64,000 nucleotides of DNA from Firmicutes bacterium AM41-11 (GCA_003480165.1 QUIQ01000005.1:1-64000), one strand, 5' to 3'; positions 44,693 to 54,279 are shown, counted from the stretch's first letter. The notes: generated from the sequence alone by a model not told the origin. A program made the numbers and translations.

Positions 44693-45211
44693 ATGTTAAG
44701 TGAAAATGTTGCGAAATTACTAAACAACCAAGTCAACAAAGAATTTTATTCTGCGTATTTGTATTTAGATTTTGAAAACTTCTATAAAGATAAGAGCTTA
44801 GATGGGTTTGCGAATTGGTACCATGTACAAGTCCAAGAAGAAGTGGCACATGCTCAATTGATGATGCAATATTTGCAGGACAACGATTACTCAGTAACTT
44901 TAGAAGCAATTGATAAACCAAATATTCCGTTATCCGATTTAATGGATCCATTAAAAGCTGGTTTAAAACATGAACAATATGTAACTGAACTTATCCATAA
45001 TTGTTATGCCGCAGCTTATGAAGAAAAAGATTTCCGAACTATGCAGTTCCTTGACTGGTTTGTCAAAGAACAAGGGGAAGAAGAAAAGAATGCTTCTGAT
45101 ATGATTTCACGTTTTGATCTTTTTGGTCACGATGCCAAAGGTTTATACGATTTAGATGCCGAATACAAAACTCGTACTTATGTTGCTCCTAGCATTATGA
45201 CAAACAACTAA
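44693..45211 (+). CDS. ftnA: non-heme ferritin
   Basis: 172 residues, four-helix ferritin. Di-iron ligands are visible in NKEFYSAYLYLDFE (helix A Glu), EEVAHAQ (helix B Glu and His) and KEQGEEEKNASD (helix C Glu residues). It oxidises and stores Fe2+. GAAGG eight bases before the ATG at 44693 sets the start. The stop codon TAA coincides with the outer end of an IS3-type inverted repeat. Confidence 0.94.
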   Translation: MLSENVAKLLNNQVNKEFYSAYLYLDFENFYKDKSLDGFANWYHVQVQEEVAHAQLMMQYLQDNDYSVTLEAIDKPNIPLSDLMDPLKAGLKHEQYVTELIHNCYAAAYEEKDFRTMQFLDWFVKEQGEEEKNASDMISRFDLFGHDAKGLYDLDAEYKTRTYVAPSIMTNN

Positions 45212-45978
45212 ACCCAATTAGTTGGACACAATTGAATTGACTATGATTGTAAGGCTTGATATCTTGCTTGGCAAGGTATTAAGCTTTTAATTTTGTTTGA
45301 ATTTGTTCATTATTATAGTAGTCTATATATTCTTCCATTGACTTCTGTAATTCATCAAGAGAAGTGAATTCATATTCATGTCCATAGAACATTTCATTCT
45401 TCATTTTCCCATAGAAATTTTCCATAAGACAATCATCTAAAAAAATTCCTTTTCTCGCTGTTTTCTTTCCTGAATTAAGGCATCCAATTTTTTTAAGTAC
45501 AAGAGTTCTACTTCTAATTTCAAATTCTTCTCTTTCAAAGCCTTGTTCTCTTGAAGTAGTTCCTCCATCGTTTTCTTTTTTGTTATTTAATTTTTTTCCT
45601 CGTCTTTTCTCAATGACATTATAATTGTTTTTTATGTAAGAATTAATCCAAGAGTTTAATAAACCAGAAGAACTTAGTCCCTCATCTACTGAAACACTTA
45701 AAATAGACTCGTTATCTATTAGCACACGATTAATTATTCTTAATTTTTCTTCTGGTGAATAGTATTTATTTTTTCCATGTTTCAACACTTCAACTCCATG
45801 TTTATCCGCTAATCTTAAAAAATATATAACCGAAAGACGTTTAACAGATAATTCTCTAGCTATAATTCCTGGTGATTTCAAGCCTGTTTTCCATTCATTG
45901 TATCCTTTTAGCTTTTGCTCATAAGTTAATTTCATATAAAAAGTGAACCTGTTAAGTTTGTTCAACTTTTGAGGTTCA
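45209..45978 (-). mobile_element. internally deleted IS3-family (IS150-like) element
   Basis: Ends read TAAACCCAATTAGTTGGACA (plus strand, left) and TGAACCTCAAAAGTTGAACA (minus strand, right), imperfect inverted repeats typical of IS3 elements. The interior is only 770 bases where a complete element has ~1.3-1.5 kb: the start of OrfA joins directly to the end of OrfB, so the catalytic core is gone. No target duplication is evident. Confidence 0.75.
45279..45935 (-). pseudogene. IS3-family transposase remnant (OrfA fused to OrfB C-terminus)
   Basis: The N-terminal ~100 residues are an OrfA-type helix-turn-helix region (MKLTYEQKLKGYNEWKTG, later YYSPEEKLRIINRVL). The last ~55 residues are the OrfB end, with DDCLMENFYGKMKNEMFYG (the final Glu of the DDE triad) and EYIDYYNNEQIQTKLK. 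The first two catalytic Asp residues and ~180 codons are missing. Cannot be an active transposase. Confidence 0.85.
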
Positions 45979-46135
45979 CTACATTTTTACTATTCTTTTT
46001 TAAAGATTGATCCAAGTAAATTGCAGTTTCGGACTTCTTCTAACTGTCACAGTAGTTTGAATAAGTATTAGAGGAGAGAATCAAATCTTTTGTTGAAAAG
46101 AAATCCCTATTTACTTGCAACCTCTTGAATCGACA

Positions 46136-47338
46136 TTATTTAGATGTTACAGCTTTTAATTCATCATCAATGCGCGTTTTTAATTCTTGTTTAGCTTCAT
46201 CAATGATGGATGGATCCGACAACAATTGTACGACGGTTCTCGATAGGCTTTTCATAGTCACTAAAATGCAACGTTTTCCTGCATCCGAACATGCCAACTC
46301 TCTAAATTGTTCGGTATGGTTTGAAATTTTATAGTCTGGGAAAATCGTAACATATGGATTACAGATAGGAATATGACGTGAAACATTTCCTAAATCTTCT
46401 CCACCATAATCAATTGGCATACCATCTAACAATGGTTCTCCAATGGCTTCTAGTTCTTTACGACATACTTCAGATAAAATAGTATTTGGTACACGACCTT
46501 GATAACCATCTTTAACTTCTACATGGGTTTTACAACCTAATGCATCTCCACAGCCTTTAGCACAAGCAACAATTCTACGCTCTAATTCTTCTAAGTAAGA
46601 AAAGTTGAAACAAGCTAGGGAACATTTAATTTCCGATTCACATGGAATCAAGCCGGTTTCTTGGCCACCATTGGTAATAATACAAGAGAATCTTGCATCG
46701 CTCTTAAAATGTTGGCGAAGCAATCCTGTTCCCACACAGAATAAATTCGAAGCACTGAGTGCATTCACACCATCATCGGGATGACTGCCGGCATGGGCAG
46801 ACTTTCCTTCATATTTAATTGTGATTTGTTTGCTGGATAAACAAGCTCCCGCAAGTCGTGTTAAATCACTGGTTGGGTGCATGAATACTACCGAATCAAT
46901 ATCATCGAAATAGTGGTTTTTCAACATGATGATCTTGCCACCACCATCTTCTTCAGCTGGGGTTCCAAATAGATAAACCGTTCCATCTAAATGATATTTT
47001 TCTAAGACCTTTTTTAATACGATAGCCGTTCCTACGGCACTAGCACAAATCAAGTTATGACCGCAGCCATGGCCTAAATTTGGCAAGGCATCATATTCAG
47101 AAATGATTCCAATTTTAGGACTTCCGGAACCACACTTAGCCACAAAAGCTGTATCGAGTTCCGTAATGTCTTGGTCGATTTCAAAACCTTCTTCTTCAAG
47201 TAATGCGACTTGTTCTTTTTTCGCATAGTGTTCATGAAAAGCCAACTCTGGTTTCGCATGGATTTTTAAAGAAAAATCCCACATTTGATCTAAGATACTT
47301 TCAGCTAAAGTATCACAGTATTCTTTTATTTCACTCAT
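46136..47338 (-). CDS. M20 family amidohydrolase/peptidase (locus A)
   Basis: 400 residues, cytoplasmic metallo-hydrolase of the aminobenzoyl-glutamate/N-acyl-amino-acid hydrolase branch. Signatures: ISEYDALPNLGHGCGHNLICASAVGTAI (metal-binding His/Asp), GTPAEEDGGGKIIML (catalytic Glu pair), YEGKSAHAGSHPDDGVNAL (dimerisation lid) and IDYGGEDLGNVS. It cleaves an amide bond; in this operon it presumably acts on the sugar-acid conjugate brought in by the PTS (inference). It ends the locus A operon, 9 bases after IID. The locus B paralogue is broken. Confidence 0.9.
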   Translation of the reverse strand: MSEIKEYCDTLAESILDQMWDFSLKIHAKPELAFHEHYAKKEQVALLEEEGFEIDQDITELDTAFVAKCGSGSPKIGIISEYDALPNLGHGCGHNLICASAVGTAIVLKKVLEKYHLDGTVYLFGTPAEEDGGGKIIMLKNHYFDDIDSVVFMHPTSDLTRLAGACLSSKQITIKYEGKSAHAGSHPDDGVNALSASNLFCVGTGLLRQHFKSDARFSCIITNGGQETGLIPCESEIKCSLACFNFSYLEELERRIVACAKGCGDALGCKTHVEVKDGYQGRVPNTILSEVCRKELEAIGEPLLDGMPIDYGGEDLGNVSRHIPICNPYVTIFPDYKISNHTEQFRELACSDAGKRCILVTMKSLSRTVVQLLSDPSIIDEAKQELKTRIDDELKAVTSK

Positions 47339-47347
47339 ACGCTTGAC

Positions 47348-48172
47348 CTAACCTAAAATTCCAAAGAAACTAGCAATCATCGAAAGAATCAATACACCGA
47401 AGATAATCTTGTTATAACCAACTTTTTTCTTCGTAAACGCAAAGTAAATACCAAATACACAACATAAAGGTAAAATTCCTTTGACAATAGAATCTAAGAT
47501 ATCTTGAACAACAATTGGATTGGCATTAGACAAAGTAAACTTTAATGGCGTTGTTACCGTTACATAAGAGCTAGATAAAGCCCCCATCATAAATAGACCT
47601 AAAACACTGGCTCCTGTAATAACAGTATTAATCGTTCCATTTTTCATCAATTTCATGACTGCATCTTTTCCTAATGTGTAACCAAATTTCATGAAGAGCC
47701 ATCCCACAATATAAGTAATGATTGGGAATAAGAATGGAATAATACCACCCAACACATTTCCTTGCATCGCAAATGTACATCCGATTGCATAGATAATTGG
47801 TTTAATGGTTCCCCAAACAAGGGTATCTCCAATACCAGCTAATGGTCCCATCAAACCGGTTTTAATTCCGGTAATTACTAGACCTGGTACCGATTGACTA
47901 TTGGCATTTTCTTCTTCCATAGATAAGACAATACCGTGAATAACACCACCAATCGTTCCTTCTGAGTTATAGAACTCCAAGTGACGAATCAAAGCTTCTT
48001 TGTATGCTTCGTCATCATCGTACAATTTTCTTAAACCTGTACTAATGGCATTACAGAAAGAAAGAGCTTGTAAACGGTCATAAGAATTCGATAATTCCGT
48101 AGAGAAATACCAACGATTCCAAACGCGGAACAAATCTTTGTTTGTTAGACTTTTTCTATTTTCTTCAGACAT
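47348..48172 (-). CDS. PTS mannose-family IID component (locus A)
   Basis: 274 residues. FRVWNRWYFSTELSNSYDRLQALSFCNAI, FYNSEGTIGGVIHGIVLSMEEE and GLMGPLAGIGDTLVWGT are IID signatures. The Met at 48172 lies one base after the IIC stop, with its GGAGG site in the IIC 3' end; translational coupling as in PTS system 1. Confidence 0.94.
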   Translation of the reverse strand: MSEENRKSLTNKDLFRVWNRWYFSTELSNSYDRLQALSFCNAISTGLRKLYDDDEAYKEALIRHLEFYNSEGTIGGVIHGIVLSMEEENANSQSVPGLVITGIKTGLMGPLAGIGDTLVWGTIKPIIYAIGCTFAMQGNVLGGIIPFLFPIITYIVGWLFMKFGYTLGKDAVMKLMKNGTINTVITGASVLGLFMMGALSSSYVTVTTPLKFTLSNANPIVVQDILDSIVKGILPLCCVFGIYFAFTKKKVGYNKIIFGVLILSMIASFFGILG

Positions 48173-48173
48173 T

Positions 48174-48914
48174 TTAACATTCCTCCTTCTTTGATTTTTC
48201 AAAGACAATTAGTAAGGCAATACATGTTCCAAAAATAGCCGTAGACATATTATTCAAACCTAAGTACTGTACGGCAAAGAATCCGATAAAGTAGTATGGC
48301 ATTAATTTTGGCTTTCCAATTGTCATGATAATAATGGCAAATCCCATGGCTGGTAAAATACCACCGGCAACAGAGAATCCATTGATAATAAATTGTGGTA
48401 AGGAATGAAGTAAAGAAACAACTGCATCCGTTCCTAATAAAGTAATCAAGAATACAGGCACAAAACGCAAGAAGAACAATACAATTTCTGGATAAACACA
48501 AGCACATCGGAAGATTCCTTTCGCATTTCCTTCTTTTGCGTATTCATCTGCTTTACGAATCCAAATGGAGTTAGAAGTTCTTCTTAATTGATCAAGGAAT
48601 ACTCCTAATACCCCAAATGGAACAGCTAAGGCAACAGCAGCATTTCCATTTAAGCCAGATTTCATTGCGACAGGAATCGCAATAACAGCAGCCAAGGCAT
48701 TATCAGCTGGCATATTTCCACCCGTAGAAACCATGCCCAAATAAACCAATTGAATACTTGCACCTAAAGCCAAGCCCGTAACAACATCGCCAAAATAAAT
48801 TCCATATAAGAAACCAATGAATAAACCAGAACCTAATGCTGATTCTAGTGTGTACCCAATTTTACAGGAAGCTAGCCAATAAACTAGTCCACTAAAAAGC
48901 GCTAATCCTAACAT
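48174..48914 (-). CDS. PTS mannose-family IIC component (locus A)
   Basis: 246 residues, polytopic IIC permease: GFLYGIYFGDVVTGLALGASIQLVYLGMVSTGGNMPADNALAA is the family core, and FSVAGGILPAMGFAIIIMTIG the later conserved block. The intact counterpart of the interrupted locus B gene. AGGAG site; 10 bases after IIB. Confidence 0.93.
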   Translation of the reverse strand: MLGLALFSGLVYWLASCKIGYTLESALGSGLFIGFLYGIYFGDVVTGLALGASIQLVYLGMVSTGGNMPADNALAAVIAIPVAMKSGLNGNAAVALAVPFGVLGVFLDQLRRTSNSIWIRKADEYAKEGNAKGIFRCACVYPEIVLFFLRFVPVFLITLLGTDAVVSLLHSLPQFIINGFSVAGGILPAMGFAIIIMTIGKPKLMPYYFIGFFAVQYLGLNNMSTAIFGTCIALLIVFEKSKKEEC

Positions 48915-48924
48915 ATTCTTTCTC

Positions 48925-49425
48925 CTACTCTAGATTGAAATCAAATTTTTCCAATACTTTACTAAATGTCATCTTTGCTTCTTCTGGAACTTGTTGTAGA
49001 TAAATATTTGTTCCTTGATCTGCAATTTTCTTTAATAGACTGGCATCATGATCATCTAAGGTAATTGGTCCATAGACATTAATTCTTCCTGGTGCGGAAC
49101 CAAGTCCACCAATTTGTAATTCATCGATTTTAAAGCCTTTTTCAACTGCCTTAAATACTTGATCTACATTCTTAAATAAAACTAAGACTTTGCCAGAAGC
49201 GAAAGTTCCATCTTCAACTTTCTTTACGGCATCTTCTACAGAATACACATGTACTTTTGAATCTACTGGTGCACTCATTTCATAAATGCTGGCCATAAAA
49301 CTATCTTGAGATAAATCATCATCGATAATAACAATTTCATTTCCCATAATTTGGCCAAACCATTTTGCGATAACTTGACCATGAATCAAACGAAAATCTA
49401 ATCTAACGAGTTTAATATTGTACAT
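48925..49425 (-). CDS. PTS mannose-family IIB component (locus A)
   Basis: 166 residues. Phospho-His in VRLDFRLIHGQVIAKW; LQIGGLGSAPGRINVYGPITLDDHD is the substrate-side loop shared with locus B (IQIGGLDGAAGRKAVFGPVTLDK). GGAAAGG site. Confidence 0.94.
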   Translation of the reverse strand: MYNIKLVRLDFRLIHGQVIAKWFGQIMGNEIVIIDDDLSQDSFMASIYEMSAPVDSKVHVYSVEDAVKKVEDGTFASGKVLVLFKNVDQVFKAVEKGFKIDELQIGGLGSAPGRINVYGPITLDDHDASLLKKIADQGTNIYLQQVPEEAKMTFSKVLEKFDFNLE

Positions 49426-49430
49426 AATAC

Positions 49431-49844
49431 TTATCCTTTCCTACTTTGTATTTCTTTGAATTTTGCGCGTACATCTACGCCACTATTTAATAAGGTTTGA
49501 ATCGCAATATCTTTTAATGCTTGAATGGAAGTTGTTTGAAGAAGACTATATGTTTCAATCAACATCGCTAAATTCAAACCAGAGACAATTTCTAAGTTTT
49601 CTTTATTTATAGAAGTCACCATATTACATGGAGTTCCACCAAATAAATCCACTAAGCATAAGAACTGATCTTCGGGAAGAGCTTCAATCAAATCCACGAC
49701 TTGTTGGCGAAAATCCATAGGTTGCATCCCCATTTTTAAGGAAAAAGAATAGACACCTTCTAATTTTCCAACAATCATTTCTGCAGAACGAATCATTTCT
49801 TTTCCAAATTCTCCATGGGTACAAATTATTAATTGATTACTCAT
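49431..49844 (-). CDS. PTS mannose-family IIA component (locus A)
   Basis: 137 residues. LIICTHGEFGKEMIRSAEMIVG carries the phospho-His; DLFGGTPCNMVTSI is the conserved core. Adjacent to the dehydrogenase stop (9-base gap), AGAGGG site. Confidence 0.94.
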   Translation of the reverse strand: MSNQLIICTHGEFGKEMIRSAEMIVGKLEGVYSFSLKMGMQPMDFRQQVVDLIEALPEDQFLCLVDLFGGTPCNMVTSINKENLEIVSGLNLAMLIETYSLLQTTSIQALKDIAIQTLLNSGVDVRAKFKEIQSRKG

Positions 49845-49853
49845 ACTTTCCCT

Positions 49854-50750
49854 CTACTTCTTCTCATAACTATGGCCACCAAAGCCATTTCTTAATACCG
49901 ATAAGACTTTGCACGCAAAGTTATCATCTTGTTTTGATGCATTGCGAACCATTAAGCTCAGCGCAATAACGGGAACGGGAACTTCAAAATCCAAAGCCGA
50001 TTCCACAGTCCATTTCGCTTCACCACTGGCATCAACGACACCTTTGATATCTGCCAAATCCGCATGAGCACCAAATTGTTGTTCGGCTAGTTCCATTAAC
50101 CAACTGCGAATGACGGAACCATGGTTCCAGTTTTTCGCAACAGCTTCCAAATTATAATCAAAATTACTTTCATGTAAGACATGGAATCCTTCTGCAATAG
50201 CTTCCATCATTCCATATTCAATGCCGTTATGAACCATTTTCAAAAAATGTCCACTACCTGCTTCACCAGTATGAAGATAGCCATCTTCCTGAGCAATTGC
50301 TTTAAAGACAGATTCCAAGAATGCAACAGCTTCTGGATTACCACCGACCATTAAACAAGCACCATTTCTAGCTCCAGATACACCACCAGATGTACCTACA
50401 TCTAAGAAGTGAATCCCTATTTCTTTCAATTCTTGGGCATGACGGATAGAATCATGGAAATTAGAATTTCCCGCATCGATCAAAATATCATCTGCCTGCA
50501 TAAATTCTTTTAATCCTTGAATTGAATCCTCGGTTGCTTTTCCACAAGGTACCATGAGCCATATTATTTTTCTTTCTGGCAATGATTGAAATAGTGCATC
50601 CAATGAATGAGCTACATCAATTCCTTGATCAGCAACACTTTTACGAACCTCGTCGTTGATATCATAACCAACAACTTCTACATGATTATCTAGTAAGTTA
50701 TGGGCAATATTGGAGCCCATTTTACCTAGACCAACTACACCGATCTTCAT
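49854..50750 (-). CDS. 6-phosphogluconate dehydrogenase-family enzyme (locus A)
   Basis: 298 residues, the short GndA/YqeC type. Rossmann motif GVVGLGKMGSNIAHNLL, substrate motif LDVGTSGGVSGARNGACLMVGG, and catalytic Lys in SGHFLKMVHNGIEYGMM. The family oxidatively decarboxylates 6-phosphogluconate to ribulose-5-phosphate. With a mannose-family PTS this suggests import of a gluconate-type acid as its 6-phosphate (comparable to enterococcal gluconate PTS systems, from memory). First gene of the operon; GGAGG site. Confidence 0.93.
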   Translation of the reverse strand: MKIGVVGLGKMGSNIAHNLLDNHVEVVGYDINDEVRKSVADQGIDVAHSLDALFQSLPERKIIWLMVPCGKATEDSIQGLKEFMQADDILIDAGNSNFHDSIRHAQELKEIGIHFLDVGTSGGVSGARNGACLMVGGNPEAVAFLESVFKAIAQEDGYLHTGEAGSGHFLKMVHNGIEYGMMEAIAEGFHVLHESNFDYNLEAVAKNWNHGSVIRSWLMELAEQQFGAHADLADIKGVVDASGEAKWTVESALDFEVPVPVIALSLMVRNASKQDDNFACKVLSVLRNGFGGHSYEKK

Positions 50751-50779
50751 AAAATCCTCCTTTGCTTATCTCTATCTTC

Positions 50780-50808
50780 ATATTACTAAAAAATATTTTT
50801 TGTGTAAA
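50780..50808 (-). promoter_or_regulatory. locus A operon promoter with palindromic operator in the spacer
   Basis: On the minus strand TTTACA (50803-50808), 17-base spacer, TAATAT (50780-50785). The spacer is almost wholly occupied by the palindrome AAAAAATATTTTTT (50788-50801), so a protein on that site would occlude the promoter. Confidence 0.7.
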
Positions 50809-50820
50809 TGATTTTATGCG

Positions 50821-50832
50821 AAAAATATTTTT
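50821..50832. promoter_or_regulatory. A/T palindrome, second candidate RpiR operator of locus A
   Basis: AAAAATATTTTT, centred 32 bases (about three helical turns) from the palindrome in the operon promoter and just upstream of the rpiR -35. Confidence 0.5.
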
Positions 50833-50838
50833 TTCTGT

Positions 50839-50867
50839 TTGATTTTGTTCTTGGTTCCCTGTAGAAT
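50839..50867 (+). promoter_or_regulatory. promoter of rpiR (locus A)
   Basis: TTGATT, 17-base spacer, TAGAAT, ending 23 bases before the ATG. Confidence 0.7.
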
Positions 50868-50890
50868 CAAAGCGAAAGAGACGTTAAACT

Positions 50891-51730
50891 ATGTCAGTCA
50901 TGTTAAAAATCAAAGCCATTTATAGAGATTGCAATCAAACCGAAAAGAAAATAGCGGATTTTTTCTTGGAAAATCCCAAAGAATCTTCAAAAATGACCAT
51001 CAATGAGATTGCGAATCAATTAAAACTTGCCGACTCTACGATTTTTAAATTTGCCAAAAAACTGGGATATAAAGGATTTCGGGATTTCCGCAATGATCTG
51101 CTGACAGAAGAATTTGATACCGAAATATCCATTCATGAGAATGTCCATGCCGATGACGATAAACTCACCATCGCACACAAAGTCTTTGAATCCAGCATAC
51201 AATCTCTAAGAAGTACGCTAGAAATTTTATCAAGTGCCGAACTAGAAAAAGCCGCAGAAATCATTCTTCATGCCAATCGCACCTATCTTTTCGGTGTAGG
51301 TGGGTCCAATGTCGTATGTGCAGATGCGTATCATAAATTTATGCGTTCTCCCATTAAACCGGTCTACACTTCCGAATATCATATGCAATTAATGAATGCC
51401 TCCGTAATGAACAGCGATGACTGTGCCATCGTTATTTCGCATACCGGCATCACAAAAGAAACTCTGCAAATTGCCAAACAAATAAAAAAATGCCAGGCCA
51501 AGCTTATTTTGCTTACCGGGCATCAATTCTGTGAATTATCCAAATATGCGGATGCATGTTTATTTACGATTGCAGACGAAATAAAATATCGCAGTGAATC
51601 CCTCTCCAGTCGCATTGCACAGCTGGCTATTATCGATTCACTCTTTACGATTGTGATGTTAAGCAACGAAGAGCTCGCAAAGAACACCTTGCATAAAATT
51701 CGTGAAGCAATTAATGAAACCAAAGAGTAA
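50891..51730 (+). CDS. RpiR/MurR-family transcriptional regulator (locus A)
   Basis: 279 residues: N-terminal HTH_6 domain (TEKKIADFFLENPKESSKMTINEIANQLKLADSTIFKFAKKLGYKGFRDFRNDL) and a C-terminal SIS sugar-phosphate-binding domain (YLFGVGGSNVVCADAYHKFMRS, CAIVISHTGITKETLQIA, SESLSSRIAQLAIIDSLF). RpiR proteins sense a sugar phosphate and usually repress the adjacent operon. It is divergent from the PTS operon and a close paralogue of the regulator at 57017. Ribosome binding site weak (GAGACG). Confidence 0.94.
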   Translation: MSVMLKIKAIYRDCNQTEKKIADFFLENPKESSKMTINEIANQLKLADSTIFKFAKKLGYKGFRDFRNDLLTEEFDTEISIHENVHADDDKLTIAHKVFESSIQSLRSTLEILSSAELEKAAEIILHANRTYLFGVGGSNVVCADAYHKFMRSPIKPVYTSEYHMQLMNASVMNSDDCAIVISHTGITKETLQIAKQIKKCQAKLILLTGHQFCELSKYADACLFTIADEIKYRSESLSSRIAQLAIIDSLFTIVMLSNEELAKNTLHKIREAINETKE

Positions 51731-51762
51731 AACAATGTGGCTAACAACCACATTGTTTTTTT
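51731..51762. terminator. bidirectional terminator between locus A and locus B
   Basis: AACAATGTGG (51732-51741) / CCACATTGTT (51748-51757) followed by a T-run on the plus strand and A-rich sequence on the other side. Confidence 0.88.
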
Positions 51763-53448
51763 ATAGATTCTTTCCTAATTCATAGGCCTCTTTTAAAACA
51801 TCAGGATGTTCTAAAGCTTCCTTACTTCCGCTTATTCCTTTTCCAGCAACTACGCCTTTTAAAGAAGCTTTCTCAAAACAATCCACCCATCCTTCTAAAC
51901 CACTATAGGCCTTATCAAAAGTTGTCGGTTCTGCTTCTGCAGCAGTTGCCAACATATACACATCACGGAAGGCATAATCGGATTCATACAAAGGATTCAA
52001 ACGATCCAATAAGGTCTTCATTTGACCTGACATTTCAAAAAAATAAATCGGGGTCGCAAACACAAGAACTTCTGCATTTCTTACTTGTTCCATGATTTCT
52101 GGTACATCATCTTTGATGATGCATGCACCTGTTTTCAAACAAGATAGGCAGCCTCTACAAAATTGAATCTCTTTTCCTTTTAGAGAAATGCTTGTTACAT
52201 CATGTCCTGCTTCTCTTGCCCCTTTTTCACACGCTTGCATTTCTTTTTTGGCTTCTTCGATAATACTTGGATTTAACAATAGATCCACAACCGTATCCGC
52301 CATAACCTTGCTACCTAAACCAACTACATAACGTGCTCTTGGTGTAGTAACAAGTTTCAAATAATCTGTTGTATGCAAAGCAACTCGCTTTTCAGGAATT
52401 AGGCTTGGATAAGGCATGATTCCAGGAACTTTTCGCATTAAGTTTCCAAAGTCTTCTCCACCATTATCATCGACCATTCCATCTTTTAATGGTTCACCCA
52501 ATAGTTCAAAATTCGCACGTAGATACTTTTCAAACGTGTGGTTATAAATTCGGCCTAAATAACCAATCTTCTCTTTAATATCTACTTTACAACCAGTTGC
52601 CAAAGCACCAGCTTCAATACAGTTTTTAACTTTTGGTGCCATCATCTGTACAGAGTTTGGATTAAAGCTCTTAACTTGGACTTGTAATTTTGCAATGCTT
52701 GGAATTACACCGCTTTCTTTACCGACATCAGTAAAGTGTACAAAGAGCTGTACATCATCGGTTGTTTGATAACGCAACAAACCAACACTTGTGTAACAAA
52801 TCACTGCTGCGTCATGGGCATTAATTCCTTTATGACGATGGTTTCCAGCATGTGCAGGAACACCATGATAGCTTACATCATAACTGATGCTCGTTTTACA
52901 ACGACCGGCAATTTTACTCTTTCCGGAAGTTGGATGTAATAAAATCATTGCATCAGTATCATCAAAGACACCGGCTTTTTGCATGATAATCTTACCACCA
53001 CCGCCTTCTTCGGCTGGTGTTCCTACAACGCGAATTTCCCCTGGCAAATTGTATTTTTCCAAGATGTGTTTCATCGCAATTCCAGCACCAACACCTGTTG
53101 TGGCAATAATATTATGTCCACATGCGTGAACGATCTTACTTCCTTCTTTAATGGCTTCACCTAAGTCTAGCGCATCGTATTCGCAAAGGATATCGATGCG
53201 AGGTTTCTTCACAGTATTTGTGGAAAAAGTAGCACAGAAGGCTGTATCTAGCCCTCCAGCTTTTTCTTCTACCTCAAACCCTTCATCTTTTAAAACTTGT
53301 ACAAGTTTTTGCGAAGTTTGATAGAAGTTTGATATTCATTAAAACCAATTTCAGCATGACTATAAACATAGTTGGACAGATCCCATAAGTAATCCATTCG
53401 ACTGTCTACATAATCACTAACCTCATTTTTTAACTCTAATTGATCCAT
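51761..53448 (-). pseudogene. broken M20 amidohydrolase joined to the C-terminal part of an FMN reductase (locus B)
   Basis: True start at 53448 (AAGGAAGAAC site, MDQLELKNEVSDYVDSRMDY). After ...GFNEYQTS an 11-base tandem duplication (53313-53334) shifts the frame and a stop follows at 53290; the M20 reading resumes as QKLVQVLKDEGFEVEE and runs on through DILCEYDALDL, VHACGHN, GTPAEEGGGG, HAGNHRHKGIN. From about 52265 the frame passes without a break into a flavodoxin/NADPH-dependent FMN reductase C-terminus (GHDVTSISLKGKEIQFCRGC, ATPIYFFEMSGQMKTLLDR). The reductase N-terminus, including the FMN-phosphate loop, is missing. So there are two lesions: a slippage frameshift and a chimeric deletion junction. 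Paralogue of 46136-47338. Confidence 0.85.
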
Positions 53449-53463
53449 GATGTTCTTCCTTTA

Positions 53464-54279
53464 TTAAAATAATCCGACTAAGCAACCTAACATACTACAT
53501 ACAATAATGAAAATAATTAACAAGAAGTAATTTTGTTTCTTATTTTTGAAGTACCATACAATACCGAAAATACATAATAAAGGCAACATTCCTGGAAGGA
53601 TAGAATCTAATACTTGTTGAACTTCAGTCGTTTTACCAGCACCAACCGTAAACTTCAAAGGGGTTGATAATTTTACATAAGAGCTTGATAAAGCACCCAT
53701 CATAAAGATACCTAAAATTGAAGCAACACGAATAATGTCGTTCATCAAACCAGAACTGATTAGTGTATTAACCGCTTCTGTTCCTAAATTATAACCAAGA
53801 ATAGCTAAATAACGTCCAAAGAAATATACAACTGCTGGGAACAAGAATGGAATCAAACCACCAAGAATATTTCCTTGTAGTCCAAAAGAAGCAGCTAACG
53901 ATAAGATAATGGCTTTAACAGTTCCTTGAATCAAGGAATCTCCAATACCTGCAACTGGACCCATCAAACCTAATTTTAAGTTGGCAATCATTTCTGGATC
54001 TACGTTGCCTTCTAATTTTTTCTTTTCTTCTAGAGCAAGAACGATTCCGACAATTAAGCTTCCTACCGTTCCTTCGGTATTGAAGAATTCCAAATGACGC
54101 TTCATTGCATCTTTTAAGCCTTCTTGATCATCTTTATAAATTTTTTGTAGTGAATCACTTACTGTATACGCAAAAAACACTGCTTGTAAACGCTCGAAAG
54201 AGTTTGGGAATCCCAAGGAATAAAACCAACGAAGTCTAGCTTTTGCGATATCTTTTTTGATTAGAATTCTATCAGTCAT
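53464..54279 (-). CDS. PTS mannose-family IID component (locus B)
   Basis: 271 residues: RLRWFYSLGFPNSFERLQAVFFAYTV, FFNTEGTVGSLIVGIVLALEEKK and GLMGPVAGIGDSLIQGT. Intact and clearly related to the locus A protein. Its ATG overlaps the IIC stop by 8 bases, with GAAGGG upstream. If IIC is not made, coupling would also lower IID. Confidence 0.93.
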   Translation of the reverse strand: MTDRILIKKDIAKARLRWFYSLGFPNSFERLQAVFFAYTVSDSLQKIYKDDQEGLKDAMKRHLEFFNTEGTVGSLIVGIVLALEEKKKLEGNVDPEMIANLKLGLMGPVAGIGDSLIQGTVKAIILSLAASFGLQGNILGGLIPFLFPAVVYFFGRYLAILGYNLGTEAVNTLISSGLMNDIIRVASILGIFMMGALSSSYVKLSTPLKFTVGAGKTTEVQQVLDSILPGMLPLLCIFGIVWYFKNKKQNYFLLIIFIIVCSMLGCLVGLF

